64,000 bases of DNA from CAWIUB01 sp963839175 (lineage in GTDB: Bacteria > Actinomycetota > Actinomycetes > Mycobacteriales > Jatrophihabitantaceae), in contig CAWIUB010000027.1 of assembly GCA_963839175.1 (NCBI GenBank), positions 7,209 to 71,208 of the forward strand, given 5' to 3'. Positions 7,906-15,461 of the stretch are shown piece by piece. Both the position numbers and the translations under genes were made by a program. The notes under the pieces were generated by a model, which saw only the letters and a program-made list of their open reading frames with translations, was not told where the DNA came from and ran no database searches. Position 1 is the first letter of the stretch, and every line of letters begins with the position of its first letter.

Positions 7906-8229
7906 ATGCAGGCGCTACTCGAGAACAGTTCCACCAGTGCCGCCGGTGGGGGGCCGCGGCGGACAGCGGTGCGCGGCGTCGGGCTGCGGCGGGTCGCGGC
8001 GGCGCTTCCTCCGATGCTCGGTGGCACGTTGCTGGTCGCCATCGTCCTCAGTGCGGTTCCGGTCGGGGCGCCGCTGTTGCTGGCGTGGCTGATGATTGGC
8101 CCGCTGGTCCTGACCCGGCCCGGGCCGGGAGAGCACTTCGGCGAGTACATGGGCGACTACCGGCCTTCAGCCTGGTTTACGTGGTTCGCCTCGGCTCAAC
8201 CTCGTGACCCGAACCGCCCGATGCCCTAA
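7906..8229 (+). CDS. Small membrane protein of unknown function
   Basis: 107 residues, starting MQALLENSSTSAAGG, with GAGAGGA 9 bp upstream of the ATG. One long or two short membrane segments (about 40-75: MLGGTLLVAIVLSAVPVGAP and LLLAWLMIGPLVL) are followed by a soluble tail containing GEHFGEYMGDYRPSAWFTWF. The open frame extends 480 bp upstream, but that part has no protein character and no better start. No family recognised. Confidence 0.5.
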   Translation: MQALLENSSTSAAGGGPRRTAVRGVGLRRVAAALPPMLGGTLLVAIVLSAVPVGAPLLLAWLMIGPLVLTRPGPGEHFGEYMGDYRPSAWFTWFASAQPRDPNRPMP

Positions 8230-8359
8230 CCGCGCAGATCCGGACGTGGCTGACTAACGGTCAAACACTGAGAGGCTGACCAACGTCCAAGGCGTGCCGC
8301 TCTACGACACCCGTCTTCGCCACCGACCACGCGATGGTCGTGTCCATTCCGCGGTGTAA

Positions 8360-8602
8360 ATGACGACGGACGTAGGTTCCTTCAAGAGCTACCAACTCAG
8401 CGAAGGAAGGACTACGCCCGTGCCAGCACGAGTATCACCCACCGATCGGATCCGCCGCGAGATCGACGCCTTGTTCGACGGGTCGCGTGACTTGTCGGAG
8501 ATCATCGAGGACGACAAGCCCGCATCCACTCACCGCTCGAGGACAGGCCCGCAGGGACAGAACGATCTGTCGCGAGCGCACCCCGATGGCGGCTCACCGT
8601 GA
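8360..8602 (+). pseudogene. Remnant of an IS256/Mutator-type transposase N-terminus
   Basis: The segment DRIRREIDALFDGSRDLSEI (about residues 28-47) resembles the opening of actinobacterial IS256-family transposases, where it is followed by VARLGARL. Here it stops resembling the family after SEIIED and runs into unrelated codons. The DDE catalytic domain is absent. The sequence before it (TTCCGCGGTGTAAATGACG, near 8345) is reminiscent of IS256 left ends. I interpret it as a truncated insertion-sequence end; a short independent protein starting at GTG 8420 cannot be excluded. Confidence 0.4.
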
Positions 8603-8924
8603 CTGGAACCGCACCGATCGACGGGTCAAGGCGCGACGCTCGACAGTCACGCTCCGTGAGCGCCAGCTGTCGAACGAGATCATCATGATCGCCGAATATT
8701 TCCGCGTGTTGGACCGTCGGTGGGTCAGGGTTGCAGCGATGTTATGGTGCACCCGTTGCTCTCGGCCGGTTGATCGACGCCTGGTCGGGCCGGCGTGCGG
8801 ATGCGCAACGAGCCCGGTGCGAGCGGCCTGGGGTGGGTATCTGAACCAGATGTGGACGCGTCGCCTGTCCGGCGCGGCTGCGTATCGCCGTTGGGAGGCG
8901 GCGGTGTCGGTGCTGATCAGGTAG
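8586..8924 (+). CDS. Possible small Cys-rich protein
   Basis: 112 residues from ATG 8586. VAAMLWCTRCSRPVDRRLVG followed by PACGCATSP contains a C-x-x-C and a C-x-C pair that could bind zinc, then WGGYLNQMWTRRLSGAAAYR and a helical end. The first 35 residues are Arg-rich. No ribosome binding site is obvious, and the 3' end overlaps the convergent gene at 8917 by 8 bp. Not recognised; it may be spurious. Confidence 0.3.
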   Translation: MAAHRDWNRTDRRVKARRSTVTLRERQLSNEIIMIAEYFRVLDRRWVRVAAMLWCTRCSRPVDRRLVGPACGCATSPVRAAWGGYLNQMWTRRLSGAAAYRRWEAAVSVLIR

Positions 8925-9395
8925 TCGCAGTCCGTGCCGCGAGCCGCTCGGTGAAGGCCGGCACGGATTGGCCGGTCCTGTCGGCGCAGGCGCGGATAAC
9001 GGCGACTGCGGCCGCTAGCGCGTACCACCAGAAGTCGTCGGTCTGCCACTGGGTGACCTCGTCCAGCAGATCCGGCTCGATGCCGCTGCGGGCTGCGGCG
9101 CTGGCCAGGACGGCGAACTGGATCTTGCGGTTCTCCCGTCCCCGGAACCGATACTCGCCCAGATAGCTCGCTGGCAATCCCTCGTAGGTGATCGGGCGGT
9201 CGCGCCCGACGCCGGCCAGTTCCAACGGCTGTCCGGAAAGGCGCAGGAACACCTCTCCTGGGAACGTGTTGTGCGGGGATGGAGGTGCTCGATCGCGGCT
9301 GCGAGCTGGAACAGGTCCTCGCCCCGGATCGAGCCGGACAACAGCCGGCTCACGGCTTCGTCACGGTCGCGGTCGGTTGGAGCCTTCTTGGCCAT
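8917..9395 (-). pseudogene. Uncharacterised conserved-looking gene split by a frameshift
   Basis: Two frames join near 9258. The first gives MAKKAPTDRDRDEAVSRLLS, SIRGEDLFQLAAAIEHLHP; the second continues FPGEVFLRLSGQPLELAGVG, YRFRGRENRKIQFAVLASAA and QWQTDDFWWYALAAAVAVIR to the stop. Read together they give a plausible protein of about 160 residues with no domain that I recognise. The total span is not a multiple of three. The C-terminal part alone would lack a ribosome binding site. Either a real indel or a sequencing error. Confidence 0.55.
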
Positions 9396-9535
9396 CGCTG
9401 GAGCAGCCTATGCCTGGGCCCGGTCCGCGGTGCCACATCGTCCAGCGACCTGGCCGGGGCGTGGGTCATGCTGAGCGGCGGGGATGCGGTTGGTGTCGGT
9501 TGGCAGCGCGCGGCCGCCCCTGCCAGCCTGCCCAG

Positions 9536-9811
9536 GTGGAGATCACGCTGGTCAAGCGCGGTGTGGCCGGGGACGAGGATCGCGCCTATCTGACGGTGGA
9601 CGGACAGACGCGACACGGGCCGATTCACGTCGTGCACGATCTGCCCCATCTCGTTGTCGAGTCGCTGTTCGAGATCGGCGACGGGCTGTGGGGTGAGCTC
9701 GCCGCCGGTCGACACCGCGCCGCAGCACGAGCGACGACCGCGCGCGACCCGAAGCGCCGAAAGAGTGGTCGCATCGTCTCCGGTGCCGCGAACGGTGCTC
9801 GCACCGAGTAG
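9536..9811 (+). CDS. Small conserved-looking protein of unknown function
   Basis: 91 residues from GTG 9536, starting VEITLVKRGVAGDEDRAYLT. The ordered core, then IHVVHDLPHLVVESLFEIGD and GLWGELAAGRH, looks like a genuine alpha/beta protein; the tail is basic. I recall similar short proteins in other actinobacteria without a function. The open frame extends far upstream of the GTG, but only the part from 9536 has protein character. Confidence 0.5.
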   Translation: MEITLVKRGVAGDEDRAYLTVDGQTRHGPIHVVHDLPHLVVESLFEIGDGLWGELAAGRHRAAARATTARDPKRRKSGRIVSGAANGARTE

Positions 9812-9860
9812 TGGCTCAGCGCCAGGCACCAGCTCGCCAAGATCGTCACGAACGCCGCGG

Positions 9861-10159
9861 TCAACCGCTGGGGCGACGGCCCTCGACGCCCGCTTTGGGT
9901 CGGATCGACACCCGCACGTTCCTGCCGTCGGCGTAATGGAACAGCGTGCTGCCGATCGCCGGGGTCCCGGCCGCGACGACCCGGTCCAGCAGTCCCCAGC
10001 GGGACAGCTGCAGCACCCCGGCGCGCATCAGCCCGTGGGTCGACAACGTGTCGCTGCCCGCACGGGACCGCTCGACCAGCGCGACCCGGACGCCCGCGTG
10101 CGCGAGCTGGACGCGCCGGCGACGCGGCCGCCCACGACCACGACGTGGTAGCCGTTCAT
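9861..10159 (-). pseudogene. FAD-dependent monooxygenase, N-terminal remnant
   Basis: Starts at an ATG overlapping the stop of the upstream flavoprotein gene. The N-terminus reads MNGYHVVVVGGRVAGAS, a Rossmann dinucleotide-binding motif, then shifts frame with a small deletion into QLAHAGVRVALVERSRAGSD and TLSTHGLMRAGVLQLSRWGL, features of FAD-dependent monooxygenases and geranylgeranyl reductase-like enzymes. It ends at VRVSIRPKAGVEGRRPSG, about one quarter through the family length. Both a frameshift and a truncation make it non-functional. Confidence 0.7.
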
Positions 10160-11439
10160 GCCGCCGGCTGCTGGTTCGCCGTCTCACCGGCAACACGGCC
10201 GATCAGGTGACCCACGACCGCCTCGGCGTCGTGCCGGGCACCGGCGATGAACCCCGAGTCTCGGCGGTGCTGGAACCGTTGGCCGACCACGTACACCCCA
10301 GGCGCGGCCGTGACGCCGCGGTACTGCTCGATGCTTCCGTCCGGCGCAGTCACCGGCAGCCGAAGCCAGGGGTGGTGCGATCGGCAGCCGGTGGCGAGCA
10401 GGACGGTGCCGATCCGCTCGGCGCGCAGGTCCAGCCATGCGGGAGCGGAAGGAACATTGACAGCGCGAGGTCGCACCGAAGGCCACACCTCGCCGCCGAG
10501 CCCGGCCCGCTCGACATGATCGTCGACGGTGTCGAGAAAGCGGTGCATCCGCCGATCGGCGGCCGCGACCCTGTCCGGGAGGTCGTCGCGGAATCTAGCC
10601 CTGCCGGCGGTGACCCGCTCGAGCCGCCCGGCGAGCCGGACGCCGCCCGCCTGCAGCCCGGCCAGGTCCAGGTTCTGGGTGAGCAGCTCGGGGTCGTTGC
10701 GGCCGACCAGCTGCAGGGATGTCTCCCGACGTGCTGCCGAGGCGTCCGGTACGTCGTCGATCGTGCGGGCCAGCCGGCCGGTGCTCTCCAGCCAGCAGAA
10801 GATGTCCAGTCCGCGGTAACGGCGTGGCATCCTGGTGTGCCGCCCAACGGCGAGGGCGACCGGACGGCCCGCTTGGGCGAGTTCGTCGGCTATCTGCACG
10901 CCCGACGACGACGCGCCGACGACCAGGACGCCCCCGGCCACCAGCTGTGCCGGGTTGCGGTACTGCGCGGCGGTGACCACCTCCACCGGCCCGAGGTCGC
11001 CGGTCTGTACAGCGGAAGGCAGCTGCGGGGTGCCGTGCGGGCCGGTCGCGACTACGACGTGGCGGGTGCGCCAGGTCCCCCGGTCCGTGACGACCAGGTA
11101 CGGATGACCGCACGCCCGCGGCGCGAAGGATGTCTCCTCGACGTTCGCCGACTCGACGACCGGAGCGTCGAACGACATGGCGTAGCGGTCGAGAAGGCCC
11201 ACGAAATCGCCGGCACTCGAGTACCCCTCGGGGGCGGGCGGGCGGAACTGCAGGCCAGGAAGCCTGGTCATCCAATTGGGGGTCAGCAGGTGCAGGGAGT
11301 CCCACCGTTCGGCGCGCCAGCGCTCACCGACCCGGCCGCGTTCCAGCACGACGTGCTCGTGTCTGGCGGCGGACAGCAGCCTGCTCACGGCCAGGCCGGC
11401 GTGACCGGCGCCGACCACGACCGTGTCTATGTGGGTCAT
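10156..11439 (-). CDS. FAD/NAD(P)-dependent flavin monooxygenase-like oxidoreductase
   Basis: 427 residues, a full-length flavoprotein of the FMO/Baeyer-Villiger-like group. The FAD Rossmann motif is at the N-terminus (TVVVGAGHAGLAVSRLL), then ERGRVGERWRAERWDSLHLL, the usual G-x-x-W-x-x-x-x-W stretch. The NAD(P)H motif GGVLVVGASSSGVQIADELA lies at about 175-195 and the C-terminal GVYVVGQRFQHRRDSGFIAG at about 390. It would hydroxylate a small organic substrate that cannot be predicted. The start ATG follows CCGAGAGAGAGCGCC. It overlaps the start of the decayed second flavoprotein gene, so the two once formed an operon. Confidence 0.85.
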   Translation of the reverse strand: MTHIDTVVVGAGHAGLAVSRLLSAARHEHVVLERGRVGERWRAERWDSLHLLTPNWMTRLPGLQFRPPAPEGYSSAGDFVGLLDRYAMSFDAPVVESANVEETSFAPRACGHPYLVVTDRGTWRTRHVVVATGPHGTPQLPSAVQTGDLGPVEVVTAAQYRNPAQLVAGGVLVVGASSSGVQIADELAQAGRPVALAVGRHTRMPRRYRGLDIFCWLESTGRLARTIDDVPDASAARRETSLQLVGRNDPELLTQNLDLAGLQAGGVRLAGRLERVTAGRARFRDDLPDRVAAADRRMHRFLDTVDDHVERAGLGGEVWPSVRPRAVNVPSAPAWLDLRAERIGTVLLATGCRSHHPWLRLPVTAPDGSIEQYRGVTAAPGVYVVGQRFQHRRDSGFIAGARHDAEAVVGHLIGRVAGETANQQPAA

Positions 11440-11507
11440 GGCGCTCTCTCTCGGTTCTCAGTGGTTTCCAGGCCCAGCCGGTCCCTGGGACGAGTGGTGG
11501 ACCGGGA

Positions 11508-11600
11508 TCAGCCGGTGACCACGTCGATGACGACGGGCATCGGTTTGGTGAGCGCGTCGTCCACGGCCGAACGCTTGCGGGACTGCTCGACGAGCCACAA
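11508..11600 (-). pseudogene. Possible C-terminal fragment of a thiamine-diphosphate enzyme
   Basis: The last ~20 residues of a minus-strand frame, AVDDALTKPMPVVIDVVTG, resemble the pattern before the end of acetolactate-synthase-like enzymes (A-x-x-x-x-x-P-x-x-I-D-V-V-T). Nothing upstream in frame continues the similarity. If correct, it is a scrap of a gene whose body has been lost. Very short, so weak. Confidence 0.25.
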
Positions 11601-11718
11601 CAACCCGACCGAGCAAGCTGCCCGACTACGCAACGACGAACGACGGGCCACGGCGACCGCGCGTCCGGAGCGGCTAAAGGCTAGGCGCAACGGGCCAACA
11701 GCGCCACGTTAGCACACG

Positions 11719-11805
11719 GTGAAATCGACACCCATTCGGATCGCCGACGCTGGCTGGCGCTGGGGGTAATTATCGCGGCGCAGTTCATGGTCGTCCTTGA
11801 CAGTA
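11719..11805 (+). pseudogene. N-terminal scrap of a DHA2-family MFS transporter
   Basis: In frame from 11719: RRRWLALGVIIAAQFMVVLD, the first membrane helix of EmrB/QacA-type drug exporters, which normally continues with A-x-I-V-N-V-A-L-P. Here the next codons are unrelated. The rest of the transporter is absent, so this is a gene remnant. Confidence 0.5.
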
Positions 11806-12144
11806 AGCCCCACCATGAACTACCTAGGATCGACGCACAGACAAGATCTTTTGAGGGTCTGTGCCCGGCATACGGACGGCGCCAGCGCTGGCTCTGGAGA
11901 CGTAAGAGGCCACGGCGAGGCTGGCCCCTAGTCGCCAGGGCAGCTACGGCCAGACCCACCGTCGGCCATGCCAGGAGCCTGCAAAGGATGTGCGAACTGG
12001 GTGACCAACGTCACATCACGTAACCTGATTGTAACGTGGGCGCAACGCTCCGGCGTGGAAAGTTTACAAAGTCCCTGTTACGTCTCTTGGTGACGATCAG
12101 CCGCTGGCTGGGCGTAACGAGACAGACGGGGTTGGTGGACCAGA

Positions 12145-12378
12145 GTGTTCGCTTTGGTAGGACTAGCGGCACTGATCATCTTGTGTCTCCTCGTCCTGGT
12201 CTACGTCATGCGATACCAGTCCGTAAGTATCAAGGCTGAGTGCTTCAAGATCATCCGCTTCGAGGTAATGCTGAAGTCCCCGGTGGCCGCGAGGCGTGCT
12301 GCACGACCGAAGAAGGGCTCGGAAGCCGAGCTACCGCGCGGTGCGGTGGGCGTGGACCGTATCGACCGCGCGGCGTGA
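12145..12378 (+). CDS. Small single-span membrane protein
   Basis: 77 residues from GTG 12145. One clear membrane helix (FALVGLAALIILCLLVLVYV), then a short soluble part, YQSVSIKAECFKIIRFEVML, and a basic tail. The sequence around it has lower GC than the rest of the window. Actinobacteria encode many small proteins with this layout. No ribosome binding site stands out. Function unknown. Confidence 0.4.
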   Translation: MFALVGLAALIILCLLVLVYVMRYQSVSIKAECFKIIRFEVMLKSPVAARRAARPKKGSEAELPRGAVGVDRIDRAA

Positions 12379-12427
12379 TCTTCGAGGGACGATCAATAGC
12401 TCGGCTCTGCCGAGCGCGAACGGGCGA

Positions 12428-12506
12428 AAGGCGCTCCTGGCCCGACTTGCACAGGCCGTCGTTTACCTAGGGGCTAAGCAGCCTAGGTTCACCGCAGGAG
12501 CGCCTT
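12428..12506. repeat. Long-range inverted repeat, 12-bp perfect arms
   Basis: AAGGCGCTCCTG (12428-12439) and its exact complement CAGGAGCGCCTT (12495-12506), with a shorter inner pair built on CCTAGG. It lies in a lower-GC gene-poor stretch and could be an RNA hairpin, a terminator-like structure or an insertion-sequence end. Confidence 0.5.
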
Positions 12507-12800
12507 CACCTGGAAGGCTTCTCGTTTTTACCGGCCAACCGGCTTGCCGACTTATCGCCGACGAAACGAGCCAACCGGCCAACGCCGCTCTCACATCGTC
12601 CTGAAGCCTTCCTCGATTACTACGTTACTCAGGTTTCGCCGGAAGGCAAGGGTTTTAGGAAAAATGCTTCTAAGATCTTTTACTTGGCGTCCGACCCATG
12701 CAGGCATTTTCATTCGTGCTCGGATGGTTGTACCGACATAGCCGTTTTAGTTGTTTTCATGACGATCCCATCGCGGCCCACCGCAACCGCCCCTCGCTGA

Positions 12801-12950
12801 CTATGTTCCCGTTGTCGTCCCCTGTGTCGTACCACTGCTCACCGTCGCGCCACCGGAGCACGTGCGTTCGCGGTCGGTGCGCCGCACCGGCACGCCGAGC
12901 GCGCTGAGCATGGCGAGCAGCATCGGTGACGGATGACCGTAATCGTTGTG
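12801..12950 (-). pseudogene. Possible ComEC-like C-terminal fragment
   Basis: A minus-strand frame reads LHNDYGHPSPMLLAMLSALG then VPVRRTDRE before running into Ser/Thr/Gly-rich codons and TAG at 12801. The pattern N-x-Y-x-H-P-x-P ... L-x-x-x-G-x-x-V-x-R-T-D is that of the metallo-beta-lactamase part of ComEC/Rec2 competence proteins. Only about 45 residues are present, so this is a scrap if correct. Confidence 0.3.
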
Positions 12951-13067
12951 CAGGCTGATAGAGGATGGTCACCCTCTCCTCTACGGCCCGACTTTAATGA
13001 TCTGGTCTTTCAGGCAGGACCATTGGTCCCTACCGACGAGTAACATGATGCAAGAAGGTGATCGATC
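12951..13067. promoter_or_regulatory. Leader region of the zinc-ribbon operon
   Basis: The AAGAAGG 14-8 bp before the ATG at 13068 is a ribosome binding site. The AT-richer sequence upstream (TTTAATGATCTGGTCTTTCAGG) is the likely promoter region for the three-gene operon that follows. No exact -35/-10 pair can be assigned by eye. Confidence 0.35.
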
Positions 13068-13280
13068 ATGACGACCGTTGGCCCTGGATCGAGGCTGGCT
13101 TATCACGAGACGCGCCGCCGCCCGGAACTGGAATACCCGTGCCTGTCTTGCGGGGAATGGGTCGAGGTTTACGACGACGGCGATAGTCCCTACTGCCGGG
13201 TCAAGTGTCGTTGTGACGCCGGGTACCGGGACAGCGAGGCTGTGGAGGCAGACGCGCGACGGATTAGAGGCGTGTCATGA
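13068..13280 (+). CDS. Small zinc-ribbon protein, first paralogue
   Basis: 70 residues. YPCLSCGEWVEVYDDGDSPY then CRVKCRCDAGYRDSEAVEA gives a C-x-x-C pair and a C-x-x-x-C-x-C group, a plausible zinc ribbon. The N-terminus includes RLAYHETRRRPELEY. It is clearly related to the next gene: both have H-x-x-R-R-R/R-D-L-E-x-x-C-x-x-C-G-E-W and C-x-C-D-A-G-Y. The 3' end overlaps the next start by 4 bp. Function unknown. Confidence 0.65.
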   Translation: MTTVGPGSRLAYHETRRRPELEYPCLSCGEWVEVYDDGDSPYCRVKCRCDAGYRDSEAVEADARRIRGVS

Positions 13281-13519
13281 CCACGACGGGCGCGCCACCA
13301 CTCTCGGCTGGTTGCCGATACCACACGCGGCGCCGAGACCTAGAGTTTCGCTGCCCCATCTGTGGCGAGTGGACCGAGATGTGGGCCGGCGATCCTCCCG
13401 CCTACCTGTGGTGCGCGTGTGGGTGCGACGCCGGGTACCTGGACACCGCGACGGTCGAGGAAGTGCTACGGAAGCCTTCACGCAGTGTCAATGAAACCGA
13501 AAAGAGGAAAGTTCCATGA
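13277..13519 (+). CDS. Small zinc-ribbon protein, second paralogue
   Basis: 80 residues with the same plan as its upstream neighbour: YHTRRRDLEFRCPICGEWTE, then LWCACGCDAGYLDTATVEEV. Conserved Cys pairs C-P-I-C and C-A-C-G-C could bind zinc. The start overlaps the previous stop (ATGA-type) and the end overlaps the next start, so the three genes are translated together. Tandem duplication is evident. Not recognised as a named family. Confidence 0.65.
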   Translation: MTTTGAPPLSAGCRYHTRRRDLEFRCPICGEWTEMWAGDPPAYLWCACGCDAGYLDTATVEEVLRKPSRSVNETEKRKVP

Positions 13520-13914
13520 TTACCCCAGCCAAGGAGACCCGCCCGCTTCGGCTGCGCGGTCGGCACGAGGCGATCACGCTCGCTCAGCTCAGGCACGTCC
13601 TCGCGGGCCTTCCCGACGATGTGCCGCTTCAGGTCGGGATCCGCGACGATCGACATTTCAACAGGCTCATCGGTGACGTGCCCGTCGTCGGCGTTTCTGC
13701 GAATCTCGCACCGAATTCGGTCGTGATCCTCCTCGACGTGCCCGTGGCTACAGACCTAGAGACAAGAGACCCGCGAGAGGCTTGGATGCAGCACAAGCTC
13801 GACACAGCAGAGTGGCGGCCCGAGGATCCGGAGAGGGTCGTTGACTCGGAGGCACTACGCGAGGCGCTACCCGAAGAGACGGAGTGCCCCATCTGCGATC
13901 ATTGGCTCCCGTGA
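13516..13914 (+). CDS. DUF6225-like protein with terminal C-x-x-C
   Basis: 132 residues. The N-terminal domain has TLAQLRHVLAGLPDDVPLQV followed by a beta-rich stretch ending SVVILLDVPVATD, a pattern I associate with actinobacterial LPDD proteins such as DUF6225. The C-terminus, TECPICDHWLP, has its own C-x-x-C. GAGGAAAGTTCC precedes the ATG. Last gene of the coupled operon; it may work with the two zinc-ribbon proteins, but no function is known. Confidence 0.6.
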   Translation: MITPAKETRPLRLRGRHEAITLAQLRHVLAGLPDDVPLQVGIRDDRHFNRLIGDVPVVGVSANLAPNSVVILLDVPVATDLETRDPREAWMQHKLDTAEWRPEDPERVVDSEALREALPEETECPICDHWLP

Positions 13915-14087
13915 GGGGCGATGACGAGATGTTGAGGTTACTGAATCGTAGGTCGCTGCGATCCTGGCTCTGATCTGGCTAATGGTCGACCCCACGCCGG
14001 ACCCAGTCCAAACGGCCCGATCAGGCGCGCTAGATCTCGTCTGAGAAAGGGCAGTGAAGCTCGACGGATCGTGCTCAGTCGAGCTGG

Positions 14088-14273
14088 TTAGCTCGACTTG
14101 GTCTCGTGACTCCGATACCTGTGGTTCTCACGCTGGCCCATAGACAGGTCGGCCCTTTGTTCGACGTCCATCAGCTCAGGATCATCGTGGGCAACCATGA
14201 AGCTCTCGACGACTGCGCTGTCGCTCTGCTCCGCTGGTGGCGGATTGTCGTTAGCCGGATCATCCTGACTCAT
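14088..14273 (-). CDS. Tiny acidic protein with ESFM-HDDP-LMD motif, copy 2
   Basis: 61 residues, starting MSQDDPANDNPPPAEQSDSA and then VVESFMVAHDDPELMD. A GGAG-type site lies a few bases upstream of the ATG. The central motif is shared with the upstream copy (14295-14483); outside it the sequence is polar and probably disordered. Position and motif conservation, together with weak similarity of the first residues, argue that it is a real gene. It resembles a short precursor or adaptor peptide, but no modification enzyme is adjacent. Confidence 0.6.
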   Translation of the reverse strand: MSQDDPANDNPPPAEQSDSAVVESFMVAHDDPELMDVEQRADLSMGQRENHRYRSHETKSS

Positions 14274-14294
14274 GTCAGTGCTCCTCCTGATCGG

Positions 14295-14483
14295 TCAGCC
14301 TGAACTCTCGGTCAGACCCTCGACGGGCTCGCCGCTCCCCACGATCGTGTCCATGAGATCAGGGTCGTCATGCTTCGCCATGAAGCTTTCCTGCCCGGTC
14401 GGCAGCTCCCGCTCAGGAGCCATGGGTGGTTCGGCTGACGCCCCCGCCGCCGGTGGGGCGTCGTTGGTCAGGTCCTCGGGCAT
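14295..14483 (-). CDS. Tiny acidic protein with ESFM-HDDP-LMD motif, copy 1
   Basis: 62 residues: MPEDLTNDAPPAAGASAEPP, then a linker and GQESFMAKHDDPDLMDTIVG. It shares ESFM-x-x-HDDP-x-LMD with the gene 22 bp downstream (14 of 16 positions alike from E to D, allowing E/D). A Pro/Ala-rich N-terminus and an acidic C-terminus suggest no stable fold outside the motif. It lies 19 bp downstream of the membrane protein gene and is probably co-transcribed with it. Confidence 0.6.
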   Translation of the reverse strand: MPEDLTNDAPPAAGASAEPPMAPERELPTGQESFMAKHDDPDLMDTIVGSGEPVEGLTESSG

Positions 14484-14501
14484 GCTCCCCAGTCTGCACG
14501 A

Positions 14502-14957
14502 TCAGATCGCGGCCACGGAGAGTACAAGGCCTAGCGTGAGCGCGACCACCGAGTACCGCCAGCGCCATGCCTTCGCGTAGTGCTTCTTCGTGTTGTTCTC
14601 GATCGCCTTTACCCGCTGCACGATCAGACTGGAGAGCGCCTTTGCCTGCGGCTCACGGGCATACCGCTCGACGAGGTGTCTCGGCTTCGGTGGGTCGTTG
14701 TACTTAGCGACGGCGAGGGTCCACATCGCGAGGCCGAATGCCACGGCGTACGCGGCGTAGGCGAGCCCGGCGAGGATCGGTTGGGTGTGGCGCGTGGCGA
14801 GGAACTGCGCTGCTACGGCTGCGAAGCCTGCGACGGTGGTCGCCTTGGTGTCGATGCCTCGTCCCGCCTCGTCCTGTCGGGCGAATCGGGCGGCAAGTTC
14901 ACTGTTGATCAGTTCGAGCGTGCCAGTGTCGCCGTCCTGGCTAGCCCCGGTAGTCAC
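14502..14957 (-). CDS. Three-helix membrane protein of unknown function
   Basis: 151 residues. An N-terminal helical segment (LELINSELAARFARQDEAGR) leads into DTKATTVAGFAAVAAQFL (TM1, about 44-60), ILAGLAYAAYAVAFGLAMWT (TM2, about 66-88), a cytoplasmic helix region (about 90-130, with HLVERYAREPQAKALSSLIV) and a C-terminal TM3 (SVVALTLGLVLSVAAI). The D-x-K-A just before TM1 and the overall topology resemble the membrane effectors of some nucleotide-signalling defence systems (SLATT- or PycTM-like), but that is a resemblance of layout, not a demonstrated homology. First gene of an operon with the two tiny proteins downstream. Confidence 0.65.
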   Translation of the reverse strand: MTTGASQDGDTGTLELINSELAARFARQDEAGRGIDTKATTVAGFAAVAAQFLATRHTQPILAGLAYAAYAVAFGLAMWTLAVAKYNDPPKPRHLVERYAREPQAKALSSLIVQRVKAIENNTKKHYAKAWRWRYSVVALTLGLVLSVAAI

Positions 14958-15048
14958 AGGCGGAGGTTACGCGCTAGCCCAGACAGTTTTCGCTCCGGCA
15001 CGCCGACGCCGCTACGGTTGCCACGGCCAGGCAGCCAGCAGTGCTCGA

Positions 15049-15183
15049 TCACGCCGACGCTTTACGCCAACGTGCCCTAGCGGCCTTGCTCGCGCGCTCA
15101 TTGAGATACGCCCTATTCTCGTCTTCGGCATCATCGTCGTCTGGCGAGTCTGGCAAGTTCAAATCCGCGTAGCAATCGCTGGA
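15049..15183 (-). pseudogene. Short C-terminal frame, acidic then basic
   Basis: A minus-strand frame without a clear start reads DCYADLNLPDSPDDDDAEDE, NRAYLNERASKAARARWRKA to TGA at 15049. The R-A-S-K-A-A-R-A-R-W ending looks like the tails of some small phage or plasmid proteins. A TTG could start it. It may be a remnant; no function assigned. Confidence 0.25.
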
Positions 15184-15461
15184 CTGTCAACCGTGCGGCA
15201 TTAGACGCTGCTACTGCCGGCGAAGGACCAAAGGCGGTTGTTTTTGTGTCATTTGCTATCCATTCTCGACCGAAAACGGTGCCGACTTCATACCCGCTAA
15301 ATGCTCAATTTGAGAGGCCCAGAGGCCGCTAGCCCAGTATTTGCGGGGCATTAGTAGTTGAGAATTCACACTATTTCTGATGCTCAGCATGCGAGCGCCT
15401 GATCTTTCTTACCAGAGCGACACCCGGGGGAGGGGTCCCCCGTACCCCATAGCCACTGAGA

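Noticed and set aside
9946..11712. A 588-codon plus-strand frame across the flavoprotein
   Set aside because: It is a high-GC shadow of the intact minus-strand monooxygenase.
14502..14957. Pycsar or CBASS defence system
   Set aside because: Only the membrane protein layout is reminiscent. There is no cyclase or nucleotidyltransferase next to it, so I do not name it as such.
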